DNA of 64,000 nucleotides from positions 1-64,000 of the forward strand of contig JBGTDA010000011.1 of assembly GCA_041748555.1 (NCBI GenBank), given 5' to 3'. This document shows, piece after piece, positions 17,988 through 25,929 of this stretch (within the stretch, counting starts at the first letter, position 1; each line of letters opens with the position of its first letter). Made by a program: the position numbers and the translations under genes. Origin of the DNA: Rhodonellum sp041748555. GTDB taxonomy: Bacteria > Bacteroidota > Bacteroidia > Cytophagales > Cyclobacteriaceae. The notes beneath the pieces are model-generated. The model did not search any database. It was not told the origin of the DNA and was given only the letters and a program-made list of their open reading frames with translations.

Positions 17988-18279
17988 AAATTTTAACTTT
18001 TGTCTTGTCTAACTCTCTCTTAAAGAATCTGTTTCTTATTCCCCTTTCTTCAATGAGGTCCACTTGTCTTTTCAGTAGATCTTCAAGTTTAGATTTCAAG
18101 TCGAAGTACAAATCAGTATATTTGAAAGGATCACTTTCTTCAAAGTCAACAACCAAATCGATATCAGAATTATCATTAAAATCTTCCCTTGTCACAGAAC
18201 CAAATGCAGATAACGATGTCACTTTGTTTAACTTACAAAGTCTCTTAATCTCAAAAATATGTCTTTCGTCTAATTTCAT
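17977..18279 (-). CDS. mntA: MntA-like nucleotidyltransferase antitoxin
   Basis: 100 residues from ATG 18279 (MKLDERHIFEIKRLC); the longer frame to 18342 adds 21 residues that do not look conserved. The minimal nucleotidyltransferase signature GSX10DXD is visible: GSVTREDFNDNSDIDLVVDF, Gly27-Ser28 and Asp39/Asp41. A third acidic residue is expected farther on. In characterised pairs this enzyme AMPylates HepT to block its RNase activity. The antitoxin-first order and the 11-bp overlap support a type VII module. It lies between an apparently empty stretch and the his genes, as expected of a mobile accessory cassette. Confidence 0.86.
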   Translation of the reverse strand: MKLDERHIFEIKRLCKLNKVTSLSAFGSVTREDFNDNSDIDLVVDFEESDPFKYTDLYFDLKSKLEDLLKRQVDLIEERGIRNRFFKRELDKTKVKIYGL

Positions 18280-18373
18280 ACTCAAAGATAAAAAGATTTT
18301 TTCATTGGTGGGTTTTTTTGGGTTGGCACTATGAGCTCTCAATATTATCGGGATGTTTGAGCCTGTTTCCCCA

Positions 18374-19468
18374 TCAAAGCACTCCTTTGGTACTCGGCAA
18401 TTGATTAAGTGCGGTAATATCTCTTTTCACAGCCATTTTAATAGCTCTGGCAAGTGCTTTGAAAATCGCTTCGATTTTGTGATGTTCGTTTGTTCCCTCA
18501 GCTTTAATGTTCACATTGCACTTAGCGGTATCGCTGAATGATTTGAAGAAATGGTAAAACATTTCGGTCGGCATTTCCCCGATTTTTTCCCTGCGGAATT
18601 CTGCTTCCCACACTATCCAAGGTCTTCCTCCAAAATCAATGGCAACCTGTGCCAATACATCGTCCATCGGCAACAAAAATCCATAGCGGTAAATCCCCTT
18701 TTTGTTACCCAACGCATTCAGATAGGCTTCTCCCAAAGCCAAAGCCGTGTCTTCTATTGTATGGTGCTCGTCTATGTGAAGGTCGCCCCGGACCTGAATA
18801 TTTAGGTCTGTACCTCCATGCCTTCCCAGCTGTTCCAGCATATGATCAAAAAAATGCAACCCTGTTTGAATGTTACATTTCCCGGTTCCGTCCAGATTAA
18901 GGTGTATGCTAATTTCTGTTTCGGAGGTGTTTCTTTGGATTGATGCTTTTCTGCCAGGAAGTCTGAGAAACTCATAGATTTCGTCCCAGGATTTGGAAGA
19001 AAAGTCTGCATCTTCTGATGCGTCACCAATGAAAATTGATTTGGTGCCCAGATTTTTGGCCAGCTGAAGATCTGTTTTCCTGTCACCGATTACGTAGGAA
19101 TTCGCAAGATCATAATCCCCTTTCAGATATTGACCGAGCAATCCGATTCCGGGCTTTCTTGTTTCCAGTTGCTCATGGTCAAATGAACGGTCAATATGAA
19201 CGGCAGAAAAATAAACGCCCTCATTTTCCATCATTTTCATCATTTTGTTTTGAGCAGGCCAAAAGGTTTCTTCCGGAAAAGAAGCTGTGCCCAAACCATC
19301 CTGATTGGTAACCATAACCAGTTCGTAGTCTGTTTCCTCTGCGATTTTTCGAAGGTTGCTTAGCGCTTTTGGGTAAAACTCGAGTTTCTCCAAACTGTCC
19401 ACCTGAAAATCAGTGGGTGGCTCAATGATAATGGTGCCGTCTCGATCTATAAAAAGAACTTTTTTCAT
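18374..19468 (-). CDS. hisB: Bifunctional histidinol-phosphatase / imidazoleglycerol-phosphate dehydratase HisB
   Basis: 364 residues, the fused enterobacterial/Bacteroidota form. Residues 1-165 are a HAD phosphatase (FIDRDGT with Asp8/Asp10; GDRKTDLQLAKNLG). Residues 170-364 are the dehydratase with HFFDHMLEQLGRHGG, DEHHTIEDTALALGEA and the C-terminal NEHHKIEAIFKALARA His/Glu manganese sites. It catalyses steps six and eight of histidine synthesis in the cytoplasm. Its ATG overlaps the hisC stop (ATGA), so the two are translationally coupled. Confidence 0.96.
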   Translation of the reverse strand: MKKVLFIDRDGTIIIEPPTDFQVDSLEKLEFYPKALSNLRKIAEETDYELVMVTNQDGLGTASFPEETFWPAQNKMMKMMENEGVYFSAVHIDRSFDHEQLETRKPGIGLLGQYLKGDYDLANSYVIGDRKTDLQLAKNLGTKSIFIGDASEDADFSSKSWDEIYEFLRLPGRKASIQRNTSETEISIHLNLDGTGKCNIQTGLHFFDHMLEQLGRHGGTDLNIQVRGDLHIDEHHTIEDTALALGEAYLNALGNKKGIYRYGFLLPMDDVLAQVAIDFGGRPWIVWEAEFRREKIGEMPTEMFYHFFKSFSDTAKCNVNIKAEGTNEHHKIEAIFKALARAIKMAVKRDITALNQLPSTKGVL

Positions 19469-20520
19469 TGTTTTTTAAATTGATGTAATGCATTAAGAAG
19501 TGCATCGTTTTCTTTTCTGGTGCCAACAGAGATTCTAAGGCAGTCTTCACACAATACCACCCGCGATCTGTCCCTGATAATTATGGTTTGCGAAATCAGA
19601 AATTCATATATCTTTCGTGCTTCGCTCACTTTAATTAGCAAAAAATTAGCATTTGAAGGATAAATGGTTTTTACAAAGGAAAGTTTAGTGAGTGACTTCT
19701 CAAGATAATTTCTTTCTTTTAAAATATCAAAAACCACCTTGGAGATCTGATCAGCATTATTTAATGCTTCCAATACTTTTTCCTGAGTCAATCCACTGAT
19801 GTTATAAGGTGGCTTGATAAGATTCAGCATTCGGATGATTTCGGAGGAAGCGAAAGCCATTCCCAATCTCAATGAAGCCAATCCCCACGCTTTTGAAAAA
19901 GTCTGCATCACCACGAGATTTGGAAAATCAGATAGCTCTGAAATAAAACTTGGCTCATCACTGAAATCGATATAAGCCTCATCCAACACCACCAATCCTC
20001 CAAAATTTTCGAGTATTCTTCGCACATCATCTCGGTTTACCTTGTTTCCACTCGGATTGTTTGGAGAGCAGATAAAGATAATTTTTGTCTTTTCTTCTAT
20101 GGCCTCCAGAATTTCATCGGTTTTCAATTGAAAATCCGATGTCAGATTTACCTTTTTAAGCCGGATGTCATTGATCCCTGCACTGACTTCATACATGCCA
20201 TAGGTAGGAGGAAGAAGAATAACATTGTCCAGGCCCGGGTTGCAGAAAGCTCTCAATAACAGGTCAATGGCTTCATCACTTCCGTTTCCCAAAAAGATCT
20301 GATTGGTTTCAACACCTTTTAATTTACCCAATCTGGTTTTGATTTCCCATTGATATGGATCGGGATACCTGTTGAAGTCACCATCAGCCATTGATCCAAA
20401 AGGATTTTCATTGGCATCCAGAAATACTCCGAATTTCCCTGAATATTCGTCACGGGCCGAAGAATAAGGCTGTAATCTTGAAATGTGCGGGCGAAGTAAT
20501 TTTTCTATATTGAATGCCAT
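19465..20520 (-). CDS. hisC: Histidinol-phosphate aminotransferase HisC
   Basis: 351 residues from ATG 20520 (MAFNIEKLLRPHI); the codon before it is GTG, so a one-codon longer start is possible but less likely. It is a class I/II PLP aminotransferase with the HisC features GNGSDEAIDLLLRAF, CSPNNPSGN, VLDEAYIDFSDEPS, the PLP lysine in TFSKAWGLASLRLG and a terminal CLRISVGTRKENDALL. It converts imidazole-acetol phosphate to histidinol phosphate with glutamate. It is coupled to hisD by a TGATG overlap and to hisB by ATGA. A second, Tat-exported HisC-like protein is encoded at 39386. Confidence 0.95.
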   Translation of the reverse strand: MAFNIEKLLRPHISRLQPYSSARDEYSGKFGVFLDANENPFGSMADGDFNRYPDPYQWEIKTRLGKLKGVETNQIFLGNGSDEAIDLLLRAFCNPGLDNVILLPPTYGMYEVSAGINDIRLKKVNLTSDFQLKTDEILEAIEEKTKIIFICSPNNPSGNKVNRDDVRRILENFGGLVVLDEAYIDFSDEPSFISELSDFPNLVVMQTFSKAWGLASLRLGMAFASSEIIRMLNLIKPPYNISGLTQEKVLEALNNADQISKVVFDILKERNYLEKSLTKLSFVKTIYPSNANFLLIKVSEARKIYEFLISQTIIIRDRSRVVLCEDCLRISVGTRKENDALLNALHQFKKQ

Positions 20521-21812
20521 CACTTTTGGTTTTTTAAATAATTCAGACGGATCGTGACTGCATTTTTGTGTGCTTCCAACAGTTCATTCGCGGCCATAGT
20601 TTCAATCACAGGACCAAGGTTTCTGATTCCTGTTTCATTGATTTTCTGATAAGTGATTTTCTTCACAAAGCTGTCCAAAGAAACGCCGCTGTAATTGCGG
20701 GCGTAGCCATAAGTAGGCAAGGTATGGTTGGTGCCCGATGCATAATCACCTGCGGATTCCGGGGTGAAGTTTCCGATGAAAACAGATCCTGCATTGATTA
20801 TTCTGGAAACCACCTCATCTTCATCTTCCACGCAGATGATCAGGTGTTCAGGTGCATATTCATTGATCAGATCAATGGCCTTATCCTGATTGGCCATGAT
20901 GACTGCTACGGAATTCTCCAAGGCTTTTCGGGCGATTTCTTTACGGGAAAGTTGCTCTATCTGGATATCTATTTCTTTATTGATTTTACCTGCTACTTTT
21001 TCTGATGAAGCTACAAGAATCACCTGACTGTCTATACCGTGCTCCGCTTGGGATAAAAGATCAGCTGCCACAAATGAGGGTATAGCTGTTTCGTCTGCAT
21101 AAACCAAAACTTCCGACGGTCCGGCGGGCATGTCGATGGCCACTCCTTTTTTGACTGCAAGTTGCTTGGCCGCAGTGACATACTGGTTTCCAGGCCCAAA
21201 AATTTTATCAACCTTAGGAACGGATACAGTGCCATATGTCAATGCCGCAATGGCTTGGGCACCTCCGGCTTTTACGATTTTATCAATTCCGATCAGATCG
21301 GCGGTGTATAGGATGGCCGGATGTACATTACCCTCTTTGTTGGGAGGGGTACAAAGGATGATCTCTTCGCAGCCTGCTATGTTAGCAGGTATGCCCAGCA
21401 TCAGTACGGTGGAAAATAAAGGTGCAGTCCCGCCGGGAATATAAAGCCCCACTTTTTGGATAGGCACACTTCTTCTCATGCAGGTGACACCTTCCATTAT
21501 TTCCATTTTCAGGTCCGGCGCGGCCTGGGCTTCGTGAAACTTCTCTATGTTTTCTTTTGCCAAAAGGATGGCATCTTTGAGTTCATTGCTGATTGCATTT
21601 TTAGCGGCTTTTATTTCTTCGCGGGTTGCCAGCAGATTGGTGACTTCTACATGATCATATTCCAAGGCAAATTTTTTCAATGCCTTATCACCCTGCCTTT
21701 TCACTTTCCGCATGATAGGCTTGACGATTTTTTCAATGTCTTTGGTCTTTTGAACAGGCCTTGCCAGTTCTTTTTTCCATTCGGATTTCGAAGGATTTAT
21801 GATTGTTCTCAT
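20520..21812 (-). CDS. hisD: Histidinol dehydrogenase HisD
   Basis: A 430-residue zinc- and NAD-dependent enzyme that oxidises histidinol to histidine in two steps. Family blocks are PIQKVGLYIPGGTAPLFSTV, GAQAIAALTYGT, IFGPGNQYVTAAKQL, DMPAGPSEVLVYAD, DLLSQAEHGIDSQV, EYAPEHLII and the C-terminal SGTNHTLPTYGYARNYSGVS that carries zinc and catalytic His residues. The length is normal. It is the second gene of the his set but is separated from hisG by 154 bp, unlike the overlapping downstream junctions. Confidence 0.96.
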   Translation of the reverse strand: MRTIINPSKSEWKKELARPVQKTKDIEKIVKPIMRKVKRQGDKALKKFALEYDHVEVTNLLATREEIKAAKNAISNELKDAILLAKENIEKFHEAQAAPDLKMEIMEGVTCMRRSVPIQKVGLYIPGGTAPLFSTVLMLGIPANIAGCEEIILCTPPNKEGNVHPAILYTADLIGIDKIVKAGGAQAIAALTYGTVSVPKVDKIFGPGNQYVTAAKQLAVKKGVAIDMPAGPSEVLVYADETAIPSFVAADLLSQAEHGIDSQVILVASSEKVAGKINKEIDIQIEQLSRKEIARKALENSVAVIMANQDKAIDLINEYAPEHLIICVEDEDEVVSRIINAGSVFIGNFTPESAGDYASGTNHTLPTYGYARNYSGVSLDSFVKKITYQKINETGIRNLGPVIETMAANELLEAHKNAVTIRLNYLKNQK

Positions 21813-21902
21813 GTTTGGCTCTTTTTAAAATTACTGATGTCGGATTTTGTTAGGTTCGGTTGTCCAATGTCTCGTAATGAATTTAGTTGTCACTTATATT
21901 TC

Positions 21903-21935
21903 AACCCTGCGAGGGATTTAAAAACCTCAGAGGTT
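21903..21935. repeat. Imperfect palindrome between hisG and hisD
   Basis: AACCCTGCGAGG and CCTCAGAGGTT flank an AT-rich centre and form an imperfect inverted repeat. It resembles the short intergenic palindromes common in Bacteroidota genomes. It is placed in the 154-bp break of the his genes and could form a hairpin in the hisGD transcript, affecting processing or read-through. Confidence 0.45.
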
Positions 21936-21966
21936 AACACATCGGTCAACCATCATCCGACATTAT

Positions 21967-22827
21967 TTAAATCACCATTTTTTCTATAGGAACCACCAAT
22001 ATTCCTTCAGCTCCTGCGGCACGTAGCTCTTCGATGTTTTCCCAGAACTGTTCTTCGCTCAGCACAGAGTGAACTGAAGACCAGCCCTCTTGTGCCAATG
22101 GAAGAATTGTCGGACTTCTCATTCCGGGAATAATCGAAATGATCTTCTCAAGGGAATCATTGGGTGCATTCAGCAAAACATATTTATTACTTTTCCCGGT
22201 TTGAACTGCATTCATCCTGAAAAGTAATTTATCGACAATCGACAGTTTTTCTACCCCCAGATTTTTATGGCTGATAAGAACGGCCTCGGATTTAAAAATC
22301 TCTTCAACCTCCTGCAGCCCGTTCATCATCAAAGTGGATCCTGAACTGACAATGTCACAGATTCCTTCAGCCAATCCAATGCTTGGAGCTATTTCCACTG
22401 AACCACTGATGACATGGATCTCGGCTTCGATATTTTTGGATTGCAGAAAATCACCGAGGATTTTTGGATAGGAGGTGGCAATGCTTTTTCCATCAAAATA
22501 GGAGAGTCCCGCATATTCCTGACCTTTTGGAATGGCCAGAGAAAGCCGGCATTTGGAGAAACCAAGTTTCTTAAGAACATTGACCTCCTGGTCCTTTTCC
22601 ACCATCTCATTTTCACCGACTATTCCCAGGTCGGCAACTCCATCGGCTACATATCCGGGAATATCATCATCTCTCAAAAAAAGAAATTCAATGGGAAAAT
22701 TGGTGGAAGTGGATTTTAGTTTTCCCGTTCCATTATAAAATTTGATCCCACATTCCTTTATCAGGCTGAGAGATTCATCACTTAATCTGCCGCTTTTTTG
22801 GACAGCAATACGGATAATATTTTCCAT
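21967..22827 (-). CDS. hisG: ATP phosphoribosyltransferase HisG (long form)
   Basis: A 286-residue cytoplasmic enzyme for the first committed step of histidine synthesis (ATP + PRPP). The start is typical (IRIAVQKSGRLSDESLSLIK). The PRPP/ATP site regions GIVGENEMVEKD, SGSVEIAPSIGLAEGICDIV and SSGSTLMMNGL are present, followed by a C-terminal ACT-like regulatory domain (about 205-286) with the GMRSPTILPL block. The long form is usually inhibited by histidine and needs no HisZ. It is the first his gene in the window. The other his genes (hisA, F, H, I) are not here. Confidence 0.96.
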   Translation of the reverse strand: MENIIRIAVQKSGRLSDESLSLIKECGIKFYNGTGKLKSTSTNFPIEFLFLRDDDIPGYVADGVADLGIVGENEMVEKDQEVNVLKKLGFSKCRLSLAIPKGQEYAGLSYFDGKSIATSYPKILGDFLQSKNIEAEIHVISGSVEIAPSIGLAEGICDIVSSGSTLMMNGLQEVEEIFKSEAVLISHKNLGVEKLSIVDKLLFRMNAVQTGKSNKYVLLNAPNDSLEKIISIIPGMRSPTILPLAQEGWSSVHSVLSEEQFWENIEELRAAGAEGILVVPIEKMVI

Positions 22828-22831
22828 AGAT

Positions 22832-22860
22832 GCAATATACGTTTAGTATGATAATACCAA
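22832..22860 (-). promoter_or_regulatory. hisG: Possible promoter of hisG
   Basis: On the minus strand TTGG (22860-22857) precedes TATATTGC (22839-22832), with about 18 nt between TTG and TA. This resembles the Bacteroidota TTTG-N19-TAnnTTTG pattern with one mismatch in the -7 box. The box ends 5 bp before the hisG ATG, which would give an almost leaderless transcript. The 22828-23091 gap otherwise holds only a 44-codon minus-strand frame (22843-22977) of unknown meaning. Confidence 0.25.
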
Positions 22861-23091
22861 TAAATGATTTGGATAAACGGGCACTTCGAAAATAGGTATC
22901 GAATGCCTTCCTCGGGCGATATGTTTATTGATTTCCTCCTTAGGAGGAATGGTGGAAATGATGAACAGTACCTGCATGGGCTGAGGTAAAAAATAAGAAG
23001 ATATTTAAAGTTTTGCTGTTCATTTCAGTTCACAAAGTTAATAACGTATCATTAACCACCAAATCCGTCGGGATGTTTTTGGGAAGATATT

Positions 23092-23664
23092 TCATTTGAC
23101 TACCCAAAGACCCAAAAGCCCAAAAAGACAGCCTACCAAACTCCCTATGCCTATTTCCAATAGAGAATGTCTTTTCATGTGCCATCGGGACCATGATATC
23201 ATTATAGAAAAAACCAACATCAATAATCCCAACAAAAAACCCGAATCAAACAAATTAACAGTGATATAGAAGGCAATGGCAACGTGAAGCGATGCCTTAA
23301 GTTTATAATTCAAGGTAGCCATAAGCAGAAGGAGAAACAGAAAAACAGATGTGCTCCAAATTACTTCAGAAGGTAGATCGAGAATATAAAATAAAACCAA
23401 GACCGCTGAAAACAAACCTATTGCGAAGGGATAAAACCCTCTCCGCTGTTTTTGGTCGGAGACATCAAAATTGGTATAAGCTCCTTTTTTTATCTTATAC
23501 CAATTATGCAAAACGATTGGAATTGCTACTATGCATATCATCAAACCGGAAATCCAGGTAGCTGTTTCAGACGGTAACTTCCGAAAACTGATGAATATAA
23601 CATAGATGATCCCTATAACTATAGGATGACCTAGAATTGAGATCGTTTTTGCAGTTCGAACCAT
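23092..23664 (-). CDS. PAP2-like polytopic membrane protein with degenerate phosphatase motifs
   Basis: 190 residues with about six membrane helices. The C-terminal half resembles PAP2/lipid phosphatase proteins: KLKASLHVAIAFY stands where the K-X6-RP and PSGH region is expected, and SRWHMKRHSLLEI matches SRX5HX3D with Glu in place of the last Asp. The RP pair and the PSGH Ser-Gly are not seen, so catalysis is doubtful. It could be an inactive relative or a divergent lipid phosphatase. Its stop-to-start spacing with the upstream VOC gene is 11 bp, so the pair is probably cotranscribed. Confidence 0.65.
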   Translation of the reverse strand: MVRTAKTISILGHPIVIGIIYVIFISFRKLPSETATWISGLMICIVAIPIVLHNWYKIKKGAYTNFDVSDQKQRRGFYPFAIGLFSAVLVLFYILDLPSEVIWSTSVFLFLLLLMATLNYKLKASLHVAIAFYITVNLFDSGFLLGLLMLVFSIMISWSRWHMKRHSLLEIGIGSLVGCLFGLLGLWVVK

Positions 23665-23675
23665 TTATTGAAGAA

Positions 23676-24080
23676 TCAAACTTTGGCCGCAGGTTCAATA
23701 AGATCCCAAAGATTGCCATAGAGATCCTCAAACACCGCAACTTTTCCGTATTCCTCAACGGATTTTTCCCTGAAAATTTTAACATTTTGATCCAATAGAT
23801 TTTGATAATCTCTTTCAAAATCATCGGTATGCAAAAAAAGGAAAACTCTTCCCCCGGTCTGCTTTCCAATGCAGCCTACCTGCTCTTCACCAACAGCCCT
23901 GGCTAATAAGATATGACAGTTCCCATCCGGGCTTCCGGGAGGAGCAATTCTGACCCATCTTTTTGTATCGCTCTGAAAAGTATCTTCCAGAAGATTGAAC
24001 TGCAGCTTTTGGGTATAAAAAGCAATAGCTTCGTCATATTCCCTGACCAAAAGGGTGAACTGTGCGATCATTTGTTTCAT
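23676..24080 (-). CDS. VOC (glyoxalase/bleomycin resistance) superfamily protein
   Basis: A 134-residue single-domain protein with two beta-alpha-beta-beta-beta modules: IAQFTLLVREYDEAIAFYTQ, then WVRIAPPGSPDGNCHILLA, then VFLFLHTDDFERDYQNL and the C-terminal VAVFEDLYGNLWDLIEP, whose Glu is a usual metal ligand. Substrates vary widely (glyoxalase, extradiol dioxygenase, antibiotic binding) and cannot be assigned. It precedes the PAP2-like gene by 11 bp on the same strand. Confidence 0.85.
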   Translation of the reverse strand: MKQMIAQFTLLVREYDEAIAFYTQKLQFNLLEDTFQSDTKRWVRIAPPGSPDGNCHILLARAVGEEQVGCIGKQTGGRVFLFLHTDDFERDYQNLLDQNVKIFREKSVEEYGKVAVFEDLYGNLWDLIEPAAKV

Positions 24081-24226
24081 TTATCCGGAGTATAATTTTA
24101 TTTTGATTTTTTTTAAATAAACCTGATCCAATCCCAAAACAGCCATCGTATATCCTATCAAATCATTCAAAAAAAGAAGGATGAGTGTTCAAAAGAGGTT
24201 TAGTTTGTGGTTCAATTTTTTCAGCT

Positions 24227-24254
24227 AAAAGGGTAGCTATTAAGCTGCCCTTTT
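24227..24254. terminator. Intrinsic terminator-like hairpin
   Basis: AAAAGGGTAGCT pairs with AGCTGCCCTTTT (one G-U type mismatch) around a 4-nt loop and is followed by CTTTTT on the plus strand. The AAAA/TTTT arms allow function in either direction. Confidence 0.6.
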
Positions 24255-24451
24255 CTTTTTGAATTGGCGGAATTTATTTTATGCCATTAATTGATATTCA
24301 GTTTCCGAAGAACAAAACATCAGATCCGAATTAAATAACCTGCGGCATATCCATTAATACAAAAACATCAGAATCAGGATCTAAACGTTAAGTTCAAGAA
24401 AATATAGAAACTTCGATATCATAAAAAACACAATGGCGAGTAACAGTTAAT

Positions 24452-24481
24452 GAAACAGCCCGGCAATCTCCGGGCTGTTTC
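24452..24481 (-). terminator. Terminator hairpin after the SUI1 gene
   Basis: A perfect 12-bp stem, GAAACAGCCCGG against CCGGGCTGTTTC, with a 6-nt loop, 14 bp downstream of the SUI1-family stop. The U tract is short, so it may be a processed 3' end rather than a classic terminator. Confidence 0.7.
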
Positions 24482-24495
24482 AATTTAGGGAGGAG

Positions 24496-24852
24496 TTATC
24501 CTCCTGATTTTTTTGCCTTATATCCTTCCTTCAAAAGAATATCCACCACCTTATCCCGATGGTCTCCCTGAATCAGGATTTCATTGTCTTTGGCACTTCC
24601 ACCGACTCCACATTTGCTTTTAAGCAATTTTCCCAGCTCCTTCAGATCATCTTCTGTACCCACAAATCCTTCTATCAATGTAACCTGTTTACCTCCTCTG
24701 GATTTTTTGTCCAACATCACATTGAGGTTTTGCTTTTGGGGAGGCAAGGTTTGGGCATCGGCTTCTCCTGATAGTTCAAATTCAAAATCATTACTTGTGG
24801 AATACACCACACCATCCCTCTTTTTCCAGTCGTTGCTTTTATTCTTACTCAT
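24496..24852 (-). CDS. SUI1/eIF1-like translation factor (YciH family)
   Basis: 118 residues. A basic, variable N-terminus (about 1-45) is followed by the SUI1 fold: LNVMLDKKSRGGKQVTLIEGF, DLKELGKLLKSKCGVGGSAK and NEILIQGDHRDKVVDILLKEG. Family members bind the small ribosomal subunit and affect start-site fidelity; the exact role in bacteria is unsettled. It starts 4 bp after the stop of the Usp gene, so the two form an operon. Confidence 0.92.
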   Translation of the reverse strand: MSKNKSNDWKKRDGVVYSTSNDFEFELSGEADAQTLPPQKQNLNVMLDKKSRGGKQVTLIEGFVGTEDDLKELGKLLKSKCGVGGSAKDNEILIQGDHRDKVVDILLKEGYKAKKSGG

Positions 24853-24856
24853 TCTT

Positions 24857-25705
24857 TTACTTTGTTTTCATGGTCCACACAGGTCTTTTGGCGTGATTGA
24901 CTACATCCTCAGCGATACTTCCACTGATCAGGTGTAAAAAACCTGTTCTGCCGTGGGTAGCCATTGCAATCATATCCGCATCAATATCCTCGGCAAATTC
25001 AATGATTCCTTCTTCTTCGGAAGAACTGTTGTACACCTCTGCTTTTACATTTTCCAACTGATGCTTTGCTGCAAATTCCCGGATCTTTTTGATCGTATCT
25101 TTGCTGTTTTCAAACATGCTCGGGGTATTTACTTTAACCAGGAACAATGTTGCACCTAATGATTCCTGGAGTTTCCTGAGTTTTTTTATGGTCTTATCGG
25201 TTGTTTCCTCAAAATCACTTGCAAAAACTATTTTTTTGATACTTTCCGGTGTTCTGTGGTCCTTGATAGTAATGACCGGGCAGATGGAATGTCGCACCAC
25301 TTTTTCAGTGTTGCTTCCGATCAGCAGCTCCTCGATTCCGCTGGATCCTTTAGAACCCATTATTACCAAATCTGCCTCTATTTCAGCTATTTCACTTGAA
25401 ATCCCGGCATATGGATTTCCAAAAACCAATTTAGTCTTAAAAGAAAATGGAGCATCTTTGTATTTTTCCTCAAGATCGGCCATTTGTTGTTTCCTTTTAT
25501 CCACCAATTCAACTACGTAAACCTGGTCCATTTCAAAGGTGGGTTCGACGGCTCCTCCCATCGTACCTAAACTATGATGTGTAGGCACTTCGATCACATG
25601 AAGCAATTTAACCCTGCTGTTATTTTTAGTGGCAAGTCCACGGGCAAATTCAAAAGCGTTTTCGGCTTCTTTAGAAAAATCATATGGCACAAGAATGGTT
25701 TTCAT
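24857..25705 (-). CDS. Tandem-domain universal stress protein
   Basis: About 282 residues from ATG 25705 (MKTILVPYDFSKEAENAFEF); the longer frame to 25753 adds 16 unconserved residues. Two UspA domains are fused, about 1-145 and 150-282. The first ends with the ATP-binding pattern IMGSKGSSGIEELLIGSNTE, the second with MATHGRTGFLHLISGSIAED, both G-2x-G-9x-G(S/T)-like. It is a cytoplasmic, probably nucleotide-binding stress protein, in an operon with the SUI1-family gene. Confidence 0.92.
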   Translation of the reverse strand: MKTILVPYDFSKEAENAFEFARGLATKNNSRVKLLHVIEVPTHHSLGTMGGAVEPTFEMDQVYVVELVDKRKQQMADLEEKYKDAPFSFKTKLVFGNPYAGISSEIAEIEADLVIMGSKGSSGIEELLIGSNTEKVVRHSICPVITIKDHRTPESIKKIVFASDFEETTDKTIKKLRKLQESLGATLFLVKVNTPSMFENSKDTIKKIREFAAKHQLENVKAEVYNSSSEEEGIIEFAEDIDADMIAMATHGRTGFLHLISGSIAEDVVNHAKRPVWTMKTK

Positions 25706-25929
25706 ATTGATTGGTTTTAAGATTAAATTTATTTTCGTTTTTTCCGACTGCACTTCTTTTTATAAAAAGAAGTTCTCCTGAAATGTCCCCGAACTTGATT
25801 TTACACTTCAGCAAATAATCTGAAGACTGTGACCAAATCAGCTTTTACAGTATTTTGCGGACATTTTTATTATTTTAAATTAGAACTGGAAAATACAAAA
25901 AATAAACTAGTGAATTAAATATGTTGCGT

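Larger units (their letters stand above)
24081..24495. other. Intergenic stretch with two hairpins
   Basis: 415 bases without a supported gene. It contains two terminator-like hairpins (24227-24254 and 24452-24481) between the SUI1 gene and the VOC gene, both transcribed on the minus strand, so they separate two transcription units. Confidence 0.6.

Noticed and set aside
22843..22977. His leader peptide upstream of hisG
   Set aside because: A 44-codon frame contains His residues, but they are scattered and no attenuator structure follows, so a leader-peptide call is not justified.
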